From Oryza sativa Japonica Group (Eukaryota > Streptophyta > Magnoliopsida > Poales > Poaceae): a DNA stretch of 64,000 nucleotides. Location of the stretch: positions 19,581,501 through 19,645,500 of the forward strand of contig NC_089038.1 of assembly GCF_034140825.1 (NCBI RefSeq). The letters are read 5' to 3'. The notes under the pieces were generated by a model, which worked only from the letters and a program-made list of their open reading frames with translations, had not been told where the DNA came from and searched no databases. This document shows, in pieces, positions 32,329 to 43,458 of this stretch (position 1 is the first letter of the stretch; each line of letters begins with the position of its first letter). A program made the position numbers and the translations under genes.

Positions 32329-33888
32329 GGCAAAATTTGCTACAGAACACGCAAAAAATGTGTAATTAGCTAGGAGACACCGAAAAACGTGACACTGCCC
32401 ATGGACACTACAAAAGTTGTGTAATTAGCTGTAGGACACCGGAGGCAATATTTTATAATTTCCAACACAAAAGAGGGGAGAAAATTTTTCAAATGACCAG
32501 ATTGCCCCCGACATTGCACAATCTAAACTCGACCGGGTCCGGTCGAACCAGTCCCAGTCAGAGTCCGCTAATGGGGTTGGGCCTACATGTGAGCGAGGTG
32601 GTGGATGGGAGGCAGGGTAGCGGCGATGTTTGCGGTGTTGCCAGCGGTGATGAGGTTGCATGGCCACGACGTGTCGACGGCTCCAAGCTTCTCCTCGCCC
32701 TCTAGCTCACCCAGCAACGTCGCACGACATCACTCTTCACCCCATTGCCAAGAAACTGATGCGGGGTATTCCATCTCATCCTCCTCGCCCTCATCTTCTC
32801 TGCCGGCCGTGGTGAAGACGAAGGCTGTCATCGCCATCGAGTCGCGGTCGTCTCTATCTTTTGCCCGTTCCATCATCTCCTTTCAGTGCCATCTCCATTC
32901 CATCTAATCCCACCCCATTTCGTGCAGTGACGGCGTCGGAACACGACCTCGCCACCAGAGCTCGGGAGCATGCTCCGAGCACCGCCGCCATAGCGACCTC
33001 GGCGTTCCGACCACCGTGGAGCATTACCGGCCAAGCTGCCTCGCCATCATTATCACCTCGAGCACCTCTTCAAAACGCCCCAATAACCACCAAGATCGAT
33101 GAAGCGAGGAGGGAGATCAACCTTTTCTTCTCCGGCGCCGGTCTACCGCCATCGTCGTCAAATCCGTCCACGCCAGTGAGCCATTGCCCGATTCCCTATA
33201 CACGTGCTGTCCCTATGACCTCACCACGCTCATGCATGCCACAAGCTAGCGGCTCATCGACCCTTTCGCGCCATCATCGTCGTCATGAAGCTCTACATCG
33301 CCGCCTAGAGACTTTCTCCATCACCATCGATGTCTAGACCTTGCCGAACCCTGTGTGCGATTCGGTGAGTACTCTAGAGCCTCTAGAAACCACATGCATG
33401 CATTCCCTTAGGCTAAATCGAGCTCTAACACGACATGCACCACTATCCCAAACTTGGCCGGTGCCCGTACCGCTGACACCACTGATTCCGTTCACCATTG
33501 CTTGCAAGAAGACCACGGTAGCTTCGCCTTGGACCCCTCTACAAATTCTCTTTTGACTGCAACCTCATCCAAGCCGCCGTTCACTGCAGGCGACGCCGCA
33601 AACCTCGCCGTTGCCCTGCCTAGCTGCCTCCCATCCACCACCTCGCTGACATGTGGGCCCAACCCGATTAGCGGACTCCAACTGCGGGTTTAGATGGTGC
33701 GATACCGGAGGCAATCAGGTCATTTAGAAAATTCTCTCCCCTCTTTTGTCTCTGAAATTATAAAATATTGCCTCCGGTGTCCTATGGCCAATTACACAAC
33801 TTTTGTAGTGTCTATGGGCAGTGTCACATTTTTGCAGTGTCTCCCAGCCAATTACATGTTTTTTGCGTGTACTGTAGCAAATTTTGCC
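32329..33888. mobile_element. Non-autonomous MULE (possible Pack-MULE) with long terminal inverted repeats
   Basis: Terminal inverted repeats of about 185 bp (32329-32514 and 33703-33888) both begin GGCAAAATTTGCTACAG and share ACACCGGAGGCAATATTTTA and ACAAAAGAGGGGAGA. Flanks are CTGAGAGAA (32320-32328) and TTGAGAGAA (33889-33897), an 8-of-9 match to a 9-bp Mutator-type target duplication. No transposase. The 1.2-kb interior is GC-rich and gene-like (CCGCC, CTCGCC runs) with an open frame at 32861-33337 (+), which fits capture of host sequence, but I cannot name a donor gene. Confidence 0.88.
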
Positions 33889-34532
33889 TTGAGAGAAAGG
33901 GGAGCCAACTCATGATCGAATAACTCTCAAAATATCTTAGTGTAGATATGTGGCCCTTATATCGATTGATGTACATATATGAGAAATTACTTGTGTGCTC
34001 TATTTCTTCTGTGTTATTGAGTTTTGCCTATCCCCTACATGCATGTTTCTGAGTTCTTATTTTTTTTATTCCTTTTATATCCATTATGTTAGTTAACTAT
34101 GAGTTGCCTTCTATTTAAAAAAAAAAGCTAGCTTAAAATCAGTTGTTAAGGAAAAACGATTTTAGATAGATGAATTTTTAACCGCAAATTTGGAAAACCA
34201 AAAAATAATTTTCAAATGAATTTTAATTAATTTTGATTAAACTTAAACGGTAATTATATCCCCTCTCTCCAAGTAATCTCCTCACACTTGGCTGAAGTTG
34301 GTTAAAAATATATATAAAAAAAGTGTTTCTAAGGAGAGGAAAATATAAAAAAAAGTGATATCTATAATTCCCCTAAAATTTTATTATCCTTTATTACAAT
34401 TTGTTTGAAAAATTAAAATTTTCAAACAATTTGTCCTGGTAGATTTTTTTACATGGAATTTTCACATTAATAATCATTTTTTAATAAGCTAGCCCTTTTG
34501 CAAAAGAGAGGTGCTACAAAAACATTTTAAAA

Positions 34533-35026
34533 GGTAAAATTTGTTATAGGACACTTAAAAATTTATGGTCTTTTCTAGACACCGAAAAAGCGTGACACTG
34601 CTTGACGACACCATAAAAAACTGATAATTTGCCGAAAGATACCATATCCATTATTTTATCACTTTTGGGTCAAATTGAGAGAAAAACAATTAGGAAAGAT
34701 AAGTTTGCCCCTCGGTTTAGCAGCATGTAACCCGGTTGTATCTGGTTCAAAGTATACTTTAATTAATTTTAGAGTTTCGGAGAGGGTGTCATGGGAGGGA
34801 ATGAGGCTCGTGTCTAATTTGAACCAGACACAGTTGGCTTATGTACATGTTGTTGGTCTAAGGGGCAAACTTGTCTTTTCTACACAGTTTCTTTATCCAT
34901 TTGACCTGAAAATAATAAAATAATGGTTTAGGTGTACTCAAATAAATTACTAGCTTTTTACGATATCTTGATGCAATGTCCACGAGAAAAGATCAAACAC
35001 TTTGAGTGTACTTAGCAAACTTTGCC
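34533..35026. mobile_element. MULE-type MITE related to the element at 32329
   Basis: The left end GGTAAAATTTGTTATAGGACAC and the inverted right end GGCAAAGTTTGCTAAGTACAC match each other. Inner parts CCATTATTTTATCACTTTTGGGTCAAA and, inverted, CCATTATTTTATTATTTTCAGGTCAAA also pair, giving arms of about 180 bp. A 9-bp target duplication is not clear. No coding sequence. Confidence 0.7.
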
Positions 35027-35237
35027 TTCTAATTAAAGAAACTAATTAATGGTCCAGGAATGTGTATAAACTCATGAGCATGTAAATGACAAAACAAAAT
35101 TCAGTGGCATATAAGTGATATAGGGCCAACCCTTAGGTACTAGACATATCCAAACATTAATAATCTATTTATGTATATGTGCGTATCATCGTGTAATAAT
35201 TGGTCATATTATATATGGACGTTACAATGAGTTTCAG

Positions 35238-35920
35238 TCTTGATCACTAATCCTATCTTATTATAAAATTATCCCCACTATCTCCTTAAACTTAACATAG
35301 TCTTGATCACTAATCCTATCTTACTATAAAGTTATCCCCCACTATCTCCTTAAGCTTAACATGCAAAGATGACACATCATCATCCACTAACAAGATAACG
35401 TATCATCATCCACTAATTAACAAGATGCTACATCATCATCCACTAACAATCATCACATTTAAACATCATGCAAGCACGCTATATCTTTATAGTTTTTATA
35501 ATTTAAGAGCTTTTCAAATACAAACATATTAAATTAAATTATCATCCAACATAATTCACATAATGTTTCAATGTATATCTTTACTTATATAGTTCATTCT
35601 CACTTAGTCCTGAAATGATTAATCTATGGTCCAAATTATCTTTCTCCTTTTTTCCTCTAATTAAGTCATATCACATCAATTGTTTTTACCCTTTAGATGA
35701 TTAATCTACGGTCCAAACTATCTCCCTACTTTTCTTCTTCCATAAACTCATACCACCTTACTTTTTACATTTGAATCACCATTCTACATACTATTTAAAC
35801 TTAAATTATCATAAACCACATTAATTTACTTAATCTGATATTATCTAGATATCTTACACGTTATTTTTTTTATTGTTATCATACTAAATTCCCGCAGCAA
35901 TGCACGGGGTTTCACCTAGT
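35238..35920 (+). mobile_element. Non-autonomous Helitron with duplicated 5' end
   Basis: The 3' end reads CCCGCAGCAATGCACGGGG (short hairpin) then TTTCACCTAGT followed by T, the typical 3' terminus of plant Helitrons (hairpin plus CTAGT). The 5' end TCTTGATCACTAATCCTATC occurs twice in tandem (35238 and about 35301), with 62 bp repeated nearly unchanged. The interior is AT-rich with CATCATCATCCACTAACAAG repeats and has no Rep/helicase gene. Confidence 0.75.
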
Positions 35921-36840
35921 TATATTAACTAACTACTACAAAAGTTACTCAATTATTTGGACAATTTAAATTCAAAGCCCTTCTTAATTTTTATCATTTG
36001 CAAATTGTTCTGAACAAGATTATCCATTTCAAACTAACCTTCGCACGTGTCAAATTTTAACTAATATCTTTGCATGTATCAAATATTGTAGCACTTGATG
36101 CTGTCATGTGATTTGGCCACTTGGGCTAATCCTATTTGCCAGTTGTGCTTTTGATATGAAGCTCTTTATCTATCCTGATCTATCACTTAGTTGGTCTATA
36201 GCTTTTGTGCTTTTGATACCAAAACAATTAATTTATTCTAACACATCATTAAATCAGATAGCCACTTGATCAGAGAAGGCAGGCAGGTATAAGTTAGCAA
36301 GTACTACAGCAATTCAATTATCTTCTTTTTTTTTTTGCTAGCATGTCACAAGAGAAGATCATGACTTTATTTGAACAGAAAAGAAGGGTACTAATAATGT
36401 TTAATTGGAAGATTTAGTAACATTTTTTTAATCTCTTATTCGTTGCTTTCTCGGCACTACTACTCCTAGATAACTGGCCTTAATAATTGCGTAAAATAAA
36501 GGGCTCTTTCTCCTCCGCCTCCGCATGAACGGTGACGTATTCGTGACCGTGATTAATTAATTGGGCACTGCAGAGACGACATTGCTAAATAATTTATTTT
36601 TTCCCAATTACAGCGAAAAAGCACGCGCAAGTGTGTCCCCATTGGTTTTTAACTGACTATTGAGCCACTTGTCTAAACTAACATCTGGTGCTAGAAACCG
36701 GTTCAAAGCAGTGAAAATATTGCATATTGGGCGATCAGTGAACCAAAGTAAAACTTTGACAAAAGGAACTAGCGCAACTTGCAATTCTTCAATTAAAGAC
36801 AAAATTTGTAATTCTTGAATTCTTAAATTAAAGGAACAAG
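35921..36840. other. Intergenic region, nothing recognised
   Basis: AT-rich. The minus-strand open frame at 36608-36844 has no domain and I do not call it. Confidence 0.4.
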
Positions 36841-36844
36841 CCAC

Positions 36845-37225
36845 TTAAAGTTTGGTCTTTGCTCCTGAACATCTGAAAAACGATACGTAACTTGAGATCA
36901 TCTAGAAAATAATAATTTATTAGACACCGTAACTAATATTTTATTATTTTCGAGTCAAATAGAGAGAAAAACCGTACGAATTTACCCCTTAGATCAACAA
37001 CATGTAATCTAGTTGTGTTTAATTGGAACCAAACCTGAGCTCCATTCCCTCCCCCATCAAATTAGGTTACATATTGCTGGCTTGAGGAGTAAAGTCATCT
37101 TCTCTAATCGTTTCTCTCTACATTTGTTCTGAAAGTGATAAAATAATGAGTGATGTCCTCAATCAAATTACCATTCTTTTATGTCCTCAAGCCGTCTCAC
37201 TTTTTACATATGTCCTAAACCAAAG
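36845..37225. mobile_element. MULE-type MITE, diverged copy
   Basis: The left half has TTATTTTCGAGTCAAATAGAGAGAAAAACCG and TACCCCTTAGATCAACAACATGTAA. The right half holds the inverted counterparts ATGTTACATATTGCTGGCTTGAGGAGTAAAG and TCTCTACATTTGTTCTGAAAGTGATAAAATAATG-type sequence. Same family layout as the element at 34533; outer ends (AAGTTTGGT / ACCAAAGTTT) are weak and no target duplication was seen. Confidence 0.6.
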
Positions 37226-38210
37226 TTTTGTATAACTTAAAACATTAATTACTATGGAGCTAGGCACAAAGTGAGCACATGCTTGGAAACTGGCACAAAT
37301 GGCCAAAACTACATACAAACCATAACCTTTCTTACACTGACTTTAGTTGAAAACTCTGTTTAACGTTTGAATAGGCAAGCAGTAATTAATTATTGTTGTT
37401 AAACTGGCCAGTTGACGATTCAATTAGCAGTAATTAATCGAGCTTATATCAACTAAAAAGCGCAGGGGTCCTTGTCAGTTAAGCTCAGCTACTGTCGGGC
37501 CGGGGCGTGCCTGCTGATTAAGCATCGCCAAAACATCATCTCTAAACCCTAAAATACAGCTTTGTCGGTCGACGCCACGTCAGCAAACAGTGAATAATTA
37601 AGCCAGCTCGGTTTGATTAATTTAACTACCGGCTGTCTCGCTAATCTGGGAAACCCCTTGGGTAAACAAGATTAAGGTAATTAAGCTGTCCCTAAGTGAA
37701 ATCATTGCCCTGGAAAAATTGTTAAATTAATTAATTGGACAGTAATTATAGTACACGTGGTAACCAGTTGTAGGTGATCGATCGATCCAACAAGAGAAAT
37801 CTCTCGATCTCTGATATCGATCGGTGAAGAAGAAGAGAATATTTTTCACTTTGTGATCTCATCAAAATTAACGTAGAAAATCGGAAACCGCCCACGTGTC
37901 TGGGCAATAATACTACACTAATGTTTGTCAGGTAGCTGCTGCTAATTAGTACTAGGTGCTGGGTTGGGAGTTGCTGGAATGTGATTTTCTTGGAGCTGTT
38001 TTAGCTTGATGGATCTATCTATCTGCCTAGCTAGATAAGGAAATGGCTGGATCCTCCAACAACACAACAAAAGTAGGCAAGACAAACATAAATATCAATT
38101 AGGTCATGTTTGCAATGCAGAAGTTTAATTATGTATAATTTAATAGAAGGTAATTAATTCCCATAGGACCTGACAACAATCTATAAATAATAAAGAAATT
38201 TTACAGCATA
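37226..38210. other. Intergenic region, nothing recognised
   Basis: AT-rich with multiple TTAATTAA words and a few palindromes (GATCGATCGATC near 37777). No gene supported. Confidence 0.4.
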
Positions 38211-38315
38211 CTCTCTCCGTCAAAAAGAACTCAAGGTACTATTTGACAGCTTCTAGTACAAGGAATTATGAGGGGTCATATCCTCTCCTATATTGAGGTT
38301 TTTAGATGGAGGGAG
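38211..38315. mobile_element. Stowaway-like MITE, short
   Basis: CTCTCTCCGTCAAAAAGAACTC at the left and GGTTTTTAGATGGAGGGAG at the right with TA on both sides. Interior non-coding. Confidence 0.75.
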
Positions 38316-38386
38316 TAAGTACCATATTTTTACGGAATTGCTATTTGTCAGGTGATTGATTCTTTCATACTAACTCTTAGTCGATA

Positions 38387-38679
38387 TTTTTTCTTAAAAA
38401 AAATACACGGTACAAAAGTAGGCGCTTATAACGTGCACACTAGTCCCTATAGATACATATATAAGCATACCCTATCCCTATAAGCACTTCCGAAATATTG
38501 GGTCGGTATATCTTGAGATTAATGAAGTCACTACGAACATCTCGCTATTGACGGGTATATCATCTACCACTAAAAGAATAATTAACCAAATACGGGCACC
38601 CGTATCAAGTTTAGAACTTGAATCCAGATGTGTTGGTTCCTACACAAGGAACCTAACCAATTGAATTACGCTCACTTCG
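38387..38679 (-). mobile_element. tRNA-derived SINE with 13-bp target duplication
   Basis: The element reads on the minus strand. The tRNA-like 5' part near 38600-38679 holds an A-box-like TTGGTTAGGTTCC and a B-box-like ATTCAAGTTC. The body contains TCTCAAGATATACCG and GTGCTTATAGGGATAGGGTATG words, remembered from a widespread rice SINE family, and the 3' end is a T-rich tail. CTCTTAGTCGATA occurs on both sides (38374-38386 and 38680-38692), a perfect 13-bp duplication, so both ends are intact. Confidence 0.9.
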
Positions 38680-38853
38680 CTCTTAGTCGATACTTAAAGC
38701 CCTTGGATTGTCCATCCTTTCTGATTATTATTATTTATCCAACGTTAAAAGAAAAGGTAATAGAGAGTTTTGTTAATTTCAGTCACCTGATGTATAGTCC
38801 GTACCTATTTTTCATTTTCAATTTTGATGTTTTCGTGGTATGAGAAAGTAGTA

Positions 38854-39008
38854 CTCCCTCTGTTTCATATTATAAGTCATTTAACTTTTTTTTAAGTCAA
38901 ACTTCTTAAAGTTTGATCAAGTTTGGCGAAAAATATACTAGTGTTTTCAATAGAAAACAAACATATTATGAAAATATATTCAATGTTCAATTTAATAAAA
39001 CTAATTAG
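38854..39008. mobile_element. Stowaway MITE, left part, interrupted
   Basis: Begins after TA with CTCCCTCTGTTTCATATTATAAGTC and has the usual AAATATATTCAATG interior. The right terminus is missing where another small element starts. Confidence 0.8.
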
Positions 39009-39010
39009 CA

Positions 39011-39180
39011 AGGGAAAAAATGACTATTTACCCCTAATTTAACACCGTTAACTCACCTTAACGGAATAGGGTTAGATAGCAGGTTTGTTTGTAAAAAGGA
39101 GGGTCAAATAAGCAAACTAGAAAAAGTAGGGTCAAATTGGTAGTTAGACTTTAAAACAGGGTTAAATAAACAATTGCCCC
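39011..39180. mobile_element. Small terminal-inverted-repeat element
   Basis: GGGAAAAAATGACTATTTACCCC at the left and GGGTTAAATAAACAATTGCCCC at the right are imperfect inverted repeats. It lies where the adjoining Stowaway copy breaks off. Family uncertain; MULE-like or unclassified MITE. Confidence 0.5.
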
Positions 39181-42100
39181 ATATGAAATCTATTAATTGT
39201 ACCTTCCAGGTTCAAGACTCATAAATAACACAGCATGATATAATGATGATGAGAACAACGAATTAATACCTCTGGACCTGCAGATGATTCAGTTGCACCA
39301 TGTAAAGGAAAGGGGATCTTGTGCCAAAATGTGACATGCCATAAAGCAGCTTAAAGTATCCAGGTCGAATGTTAGTTGTTTCTTTCTCTCTCGCATCTAC
39401 GCGTGTGTAATCGTTAATTCTCGAAGCTAAGCATCCATGGATGATTCTCTGTCAGGTTACTGTAGAACTTTCCACACGTGAAGTTCTCGTCCACTTAAAC
39501 CACTAGTCCGTGTCGACAATCACATCGACTCCTCACTATGGCACTAACTAGAAAACCACATTAATTAGAGTAGAAATTAATTAATTGTTTTTTTCATAGT
39601 GCAAGCCTTTTTTTTTACATATTTTAAGATGTAGAAAACTACATGTTCTTTTAGAGGAAAAAAAGCTGATACACTCAGGTAACTAAATAGAGATTACATG
39701 CCAATTTTAAGTTAGTTCAGATGTGAATGGTCCATAATTTAATATGATCACTTTTGCAAATCTGTGTTCAGTTAATTTAATGACCCAGTTGCAGAAAGAG
39801 GACATAATATCCCTTGCCCTCCGGTGCAAGCTAGCTACGACACAAGAAGCTTATCAAGTTTCATTTCACATCTAAAAAAAATGTTCCAATTCAGGTCAGG
39901 AAAATTGTTAATAATGGCTACTTGTACGACTTGGATTTGACTCATTATATCGTAGACAATAAATCCCACTGTTTATCTCCAAACTAACCTGTTATTTTGA
40001 GCTTAATAATGGAGCAGCAGCCTAATCCTTCATCAGCCGGACAGCTGACTGTAGAAAAAAAATATATATGAAAAGGTAGCTAGTCTATCACCAGGATTAT
40101 CTAATTAATCGTATCACCAAGATAATTAACATATCTTGCTTAATCGTGCAAGTTAATTAATTTGGTCCCTGCAAGATAGACTCCTCTGTCAAATCGATCG
40201 ATTTTGTATGATTTCTGATTGCCTTTTGGACGTTGGTGGGTGTGTTGATGGTATATATGTTTGCTTTTTCACTTGGTGAAAGGATCGGAGATAGCTTGGC
40301 TTTATTTATTTGGCACTATCTCGTTGGTGTGAAAATCGTGTTTCCCGCGTGCAAATATTCAAGTTTTTCTCCTTAAATTTGAAAGAAAATGATTGTGTTC
40401 TCGAGTGACTTGTTAAAAGAAGGGATAGCTTCTAGCACAATTAAGATCCGATGCCTGATTTGTTGTACTTGATTCGCTCACATAAATGGACAACTTGGAT
40501 AAGGGTACTGCTAAAATGGAAGAGACCTTTAATCTGAATAAGACTTTGCACTTCAGAATGTTTCCTTGTTCTTTATTCGATCTGGAGAATACGTTTGTGG
40601 CAGATAAAAAAGGGAATTAATGGCGCCAAAATAAATCTTATTAGGCCCCATTTAAAATAGAAATGAAGTCGTGTGTATAAAATTTCTGTGAAATTCTGTA
40701 AAATTCTTACATTTCGAATAGGGTTGTAAGGATGATGCACTACAATCTAAGAGATAAATTGCGGTCTAAGAAAAGAAAATTTTGATAAATGGGACTGTTC
40801 AGGTTCTAAGTACAGTGCTGTCTTGAAACATATGAGATTGCTTTGGTTTCTTGCTCGGCAGCCGAACAAGGCCAATGCTCTGACCTCCCTCTTATTTGAT
40901 CTTCCTATCTCCTAACTTACCATTTCCAAGAAAATGTTAAAAGTGAGCAAATCTTATTGCAAAAATAACAAGTTCTAGGCTACTAGCACTAAAAATAACA
41001 AGCCAGCATCACGTGTTGTCAAGCCACGGCTGAGCCGCCAAAGCAATGCCCCGTTGTCGCTACAAAGAAGTACACATATCAAAATACAATGGTCGTCGCC
41101 GTCAACATAGCCCCAGCCTAGCTAACTCATTGCTTCCACTGCACAAAGAGGAGAGGAAAAAGGAATATACCCAAGTTTTTTTGAAAAAAAAAATGAAAGG
41201 AAAAGGATGGCCAAGTTGGCAGCCGACCTGATGGTGTTTCTGTCCATTCGTTGCTTCGCTGTGCTGCTCAACGTACGTCTGTGCCGGTCAAAAGGGGCCA
41301 GCCAAGCCACCAAGTAAGCAAGCGAGCATGTGTGTGGAATGTGGCCGTCCAGCTAATCCTTGGACCAACAGGGAGAGTAGTGATAAAAAGGAGGCGCCAA
41401 ATTAGCTGGCTTTTCGGCTTTTCGAAAAGCTAATAAGAATAATTAAGCAACACTCAGCCTGCGGTACAACGGCTTGGCAAGCGTGTTTGATTTAGCGCGA
41501 AAAACTTTTACAGCGGCACGCCTCGGTTCAACGTGGCAACTAGGGGTGCAATTTTGTTTTTTTTCTTTAAAAATGAAAGGATTTGGGATTATGAAACCTT
41601 AGCAACGGTGCAATACTTGTTAAGTTGTTGCACTGAATTGTGGTGTAATTCGAGGTTGTAGGCACAAATGTCACTCCATTTAACAATTGTTGCATGGAAT
41701 CGTTTAGTTTGAAAGTTTTCATTTCATCGAACGTATTTGTTTAGTTATTGTGCACATAGCTTGTTTTTTAAAGGTTGAGGATTATTGCCTTTTTGTTGTC
41801 ATATTTGACCAGTATAACCCTGCTAACGAAACTGAGGCACAGGAAAATGGCCGCTTAAAAAACCACGAGTATGTGTTACAAAAACAGTGAGTTGTGGTTC
41901 AAAAGGCATCTAAAGCATGCGTGAAGCTAGTGTGGGTGGCACCTCTTTTTTGGATCATCAACTAACAAGCCTCACAAAAATAAACACCGGAATGGACTCA
42001 CTCAAAAAGTAGAAAAGAACTAGAAGGATTAATCAATGTGCGTGTACATTGGTTTTTTCAATTCCCACATGATACTTCTCTTTTCATTGATAGCTTTAAG

Positions 42101-42670
42101 GACAACAATCCTATGGGAAATGGTTAAGACCTAAGGTGATATTCTATCTAACTGACGAGTGACTTGACAACTAGCTCATTCTCAATGTAACTATTTCAAT
42201 TTTGAGTTGTGAAAACCACAATAGTTATGGTAAGGCTCCAGCTTAAATCAAGACACCGGAAAAATGTTTTCACATTTTAAGAAGATATCTCCTTATTTTT
42301 CTAAAATGCAATTATAAAAGATGTTTTCTCATAAAACCTACACTCCATGTGTTTTTAGAGCCAAATGACGGTTCCCCTCCTCGTGATAGCGTCACTCCCT
42401 CTCTTCTTGGCTCAAATAGAAGAGGCGGCAGGGGCAACCTCGAATCCTCCATAGTCCCTCTCAATTTAAAGGACTTATATTTTTAATTGGATGACATCAA
42501 CTTCCACTCTCATGGTATGCTGCTAGCCTATACTGATGAGTGATGACTCGTTGTATACATGTGATTTTTTCTTGCTCTCATCTCACATTGTTACATGGCT
42601 GATCAAACATGATGACAGATTGTCTCGAACATTCTTGAATCCTACCTTGCGCGAACTATTAACAACTATT
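39181..42670. other. Long gene-free stretch
   Basis: AT-rich sequence without a supported gene. Open frames at 41046-41231 and 41251-41433 (+) and 41122-41313 (-) overlap each other and lack motifs. GATAAAAAGGAGGCGCC near 41390 and similar words are not convincing as promoters. Confidence 0.45.
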
Positions 42671-42677
42671 GTCGTAA

Positions 42678-42845
42678 AAAAAAACTGGGTTAACATATCT
42701 TTCGATTGACGAAACTATTATGGACATCTTGTTGTCGACGGGTATATCACCTATCACCGAAAGAATAATTAGCCATAAATAAAAGTACTTGTGTTAAGTC
42801 TAGAACTTGAACCCATGTGAGTTAACAAGTTTTTTTACTCATATG
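42678..42845 (-). mobile_element. Diverged, truncated SINE of the same family as at 38387
   Basis: TTGTTGTCGACGGGTATATCACC, ACCGAAAGAATAATTAGCC and CTAGAACTTGAACCCATGTG follow the same order as TATTGACGGGTATATCATC, ACTAAAAGAATAATTAACC and TTAGAACTTGAATCCAGATG of the first SINE. The distal (3') part is missing and no target duplication was seen. Confidence 0.65.
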
Positions 42846-43458
42846 CTCCCACAATCCATCTCGTCAACCTTTCGGGACAATAATCTTTTTAACTATATAT
42901 TTTTTTATTAAAATTACAACCCTAGCTTTGTCAATGAAAATACTCTCATATTTTTTTTATCATTATATCATAACATAAGGCGTGAAAATTACTCCCTAAT
43001 GTTCAAAGGCATGCCCCGGAAGAACTTGAAAAATCATAAAACGACATGTAAAAAAAAATTAAAAAAAAAAGAACGGACACGGTGCGCGTTCCGCCACTTT
43101 CAATCCTGAAAGGTGACAAAGTGAGAAGCAACTCGTGAAAGCCGTCAAAAAAGAAGACGCACGAGGGAAAAACCAAGCAATTTTTTTAAAATTCTTTTTT
43201 TTTAAAAAAAACAAGAGGAATCCGAAATCTGGGTAACTATATATTTTTGCCGCAGCAGCGACAATAGCGGGAGAAGAGTCGTGGCTTCCTCGCACAGATA
43301 AAAAGGCGAGGAGGCATTTCCCCGGTTTCCTCTCTGTCCGGGTCCAGGCCAGCACGAACTACGCCCACAACGAACTTTTAGCTGTGTTTAGCTTAAGCCA
43401 CCCACCACTCGCACTCGCGTACGTACTCGTCGCATGTGAGTTAGCTTTGGTCGCCGGC

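Noticed and set aside
32861-33337. 158-codon frame inside the MULE considered as a host gene
   Set aside because: Bounded by the element's inverted repeats and without a recognisable domain; better treated as possible captured sequence.
38600-38679. tRNA gene suggested by A- and B-box-like words
   Set aside because: No cloverleaf can be formed; it is the tRNA-derived head of a SINE with its own target duplication.
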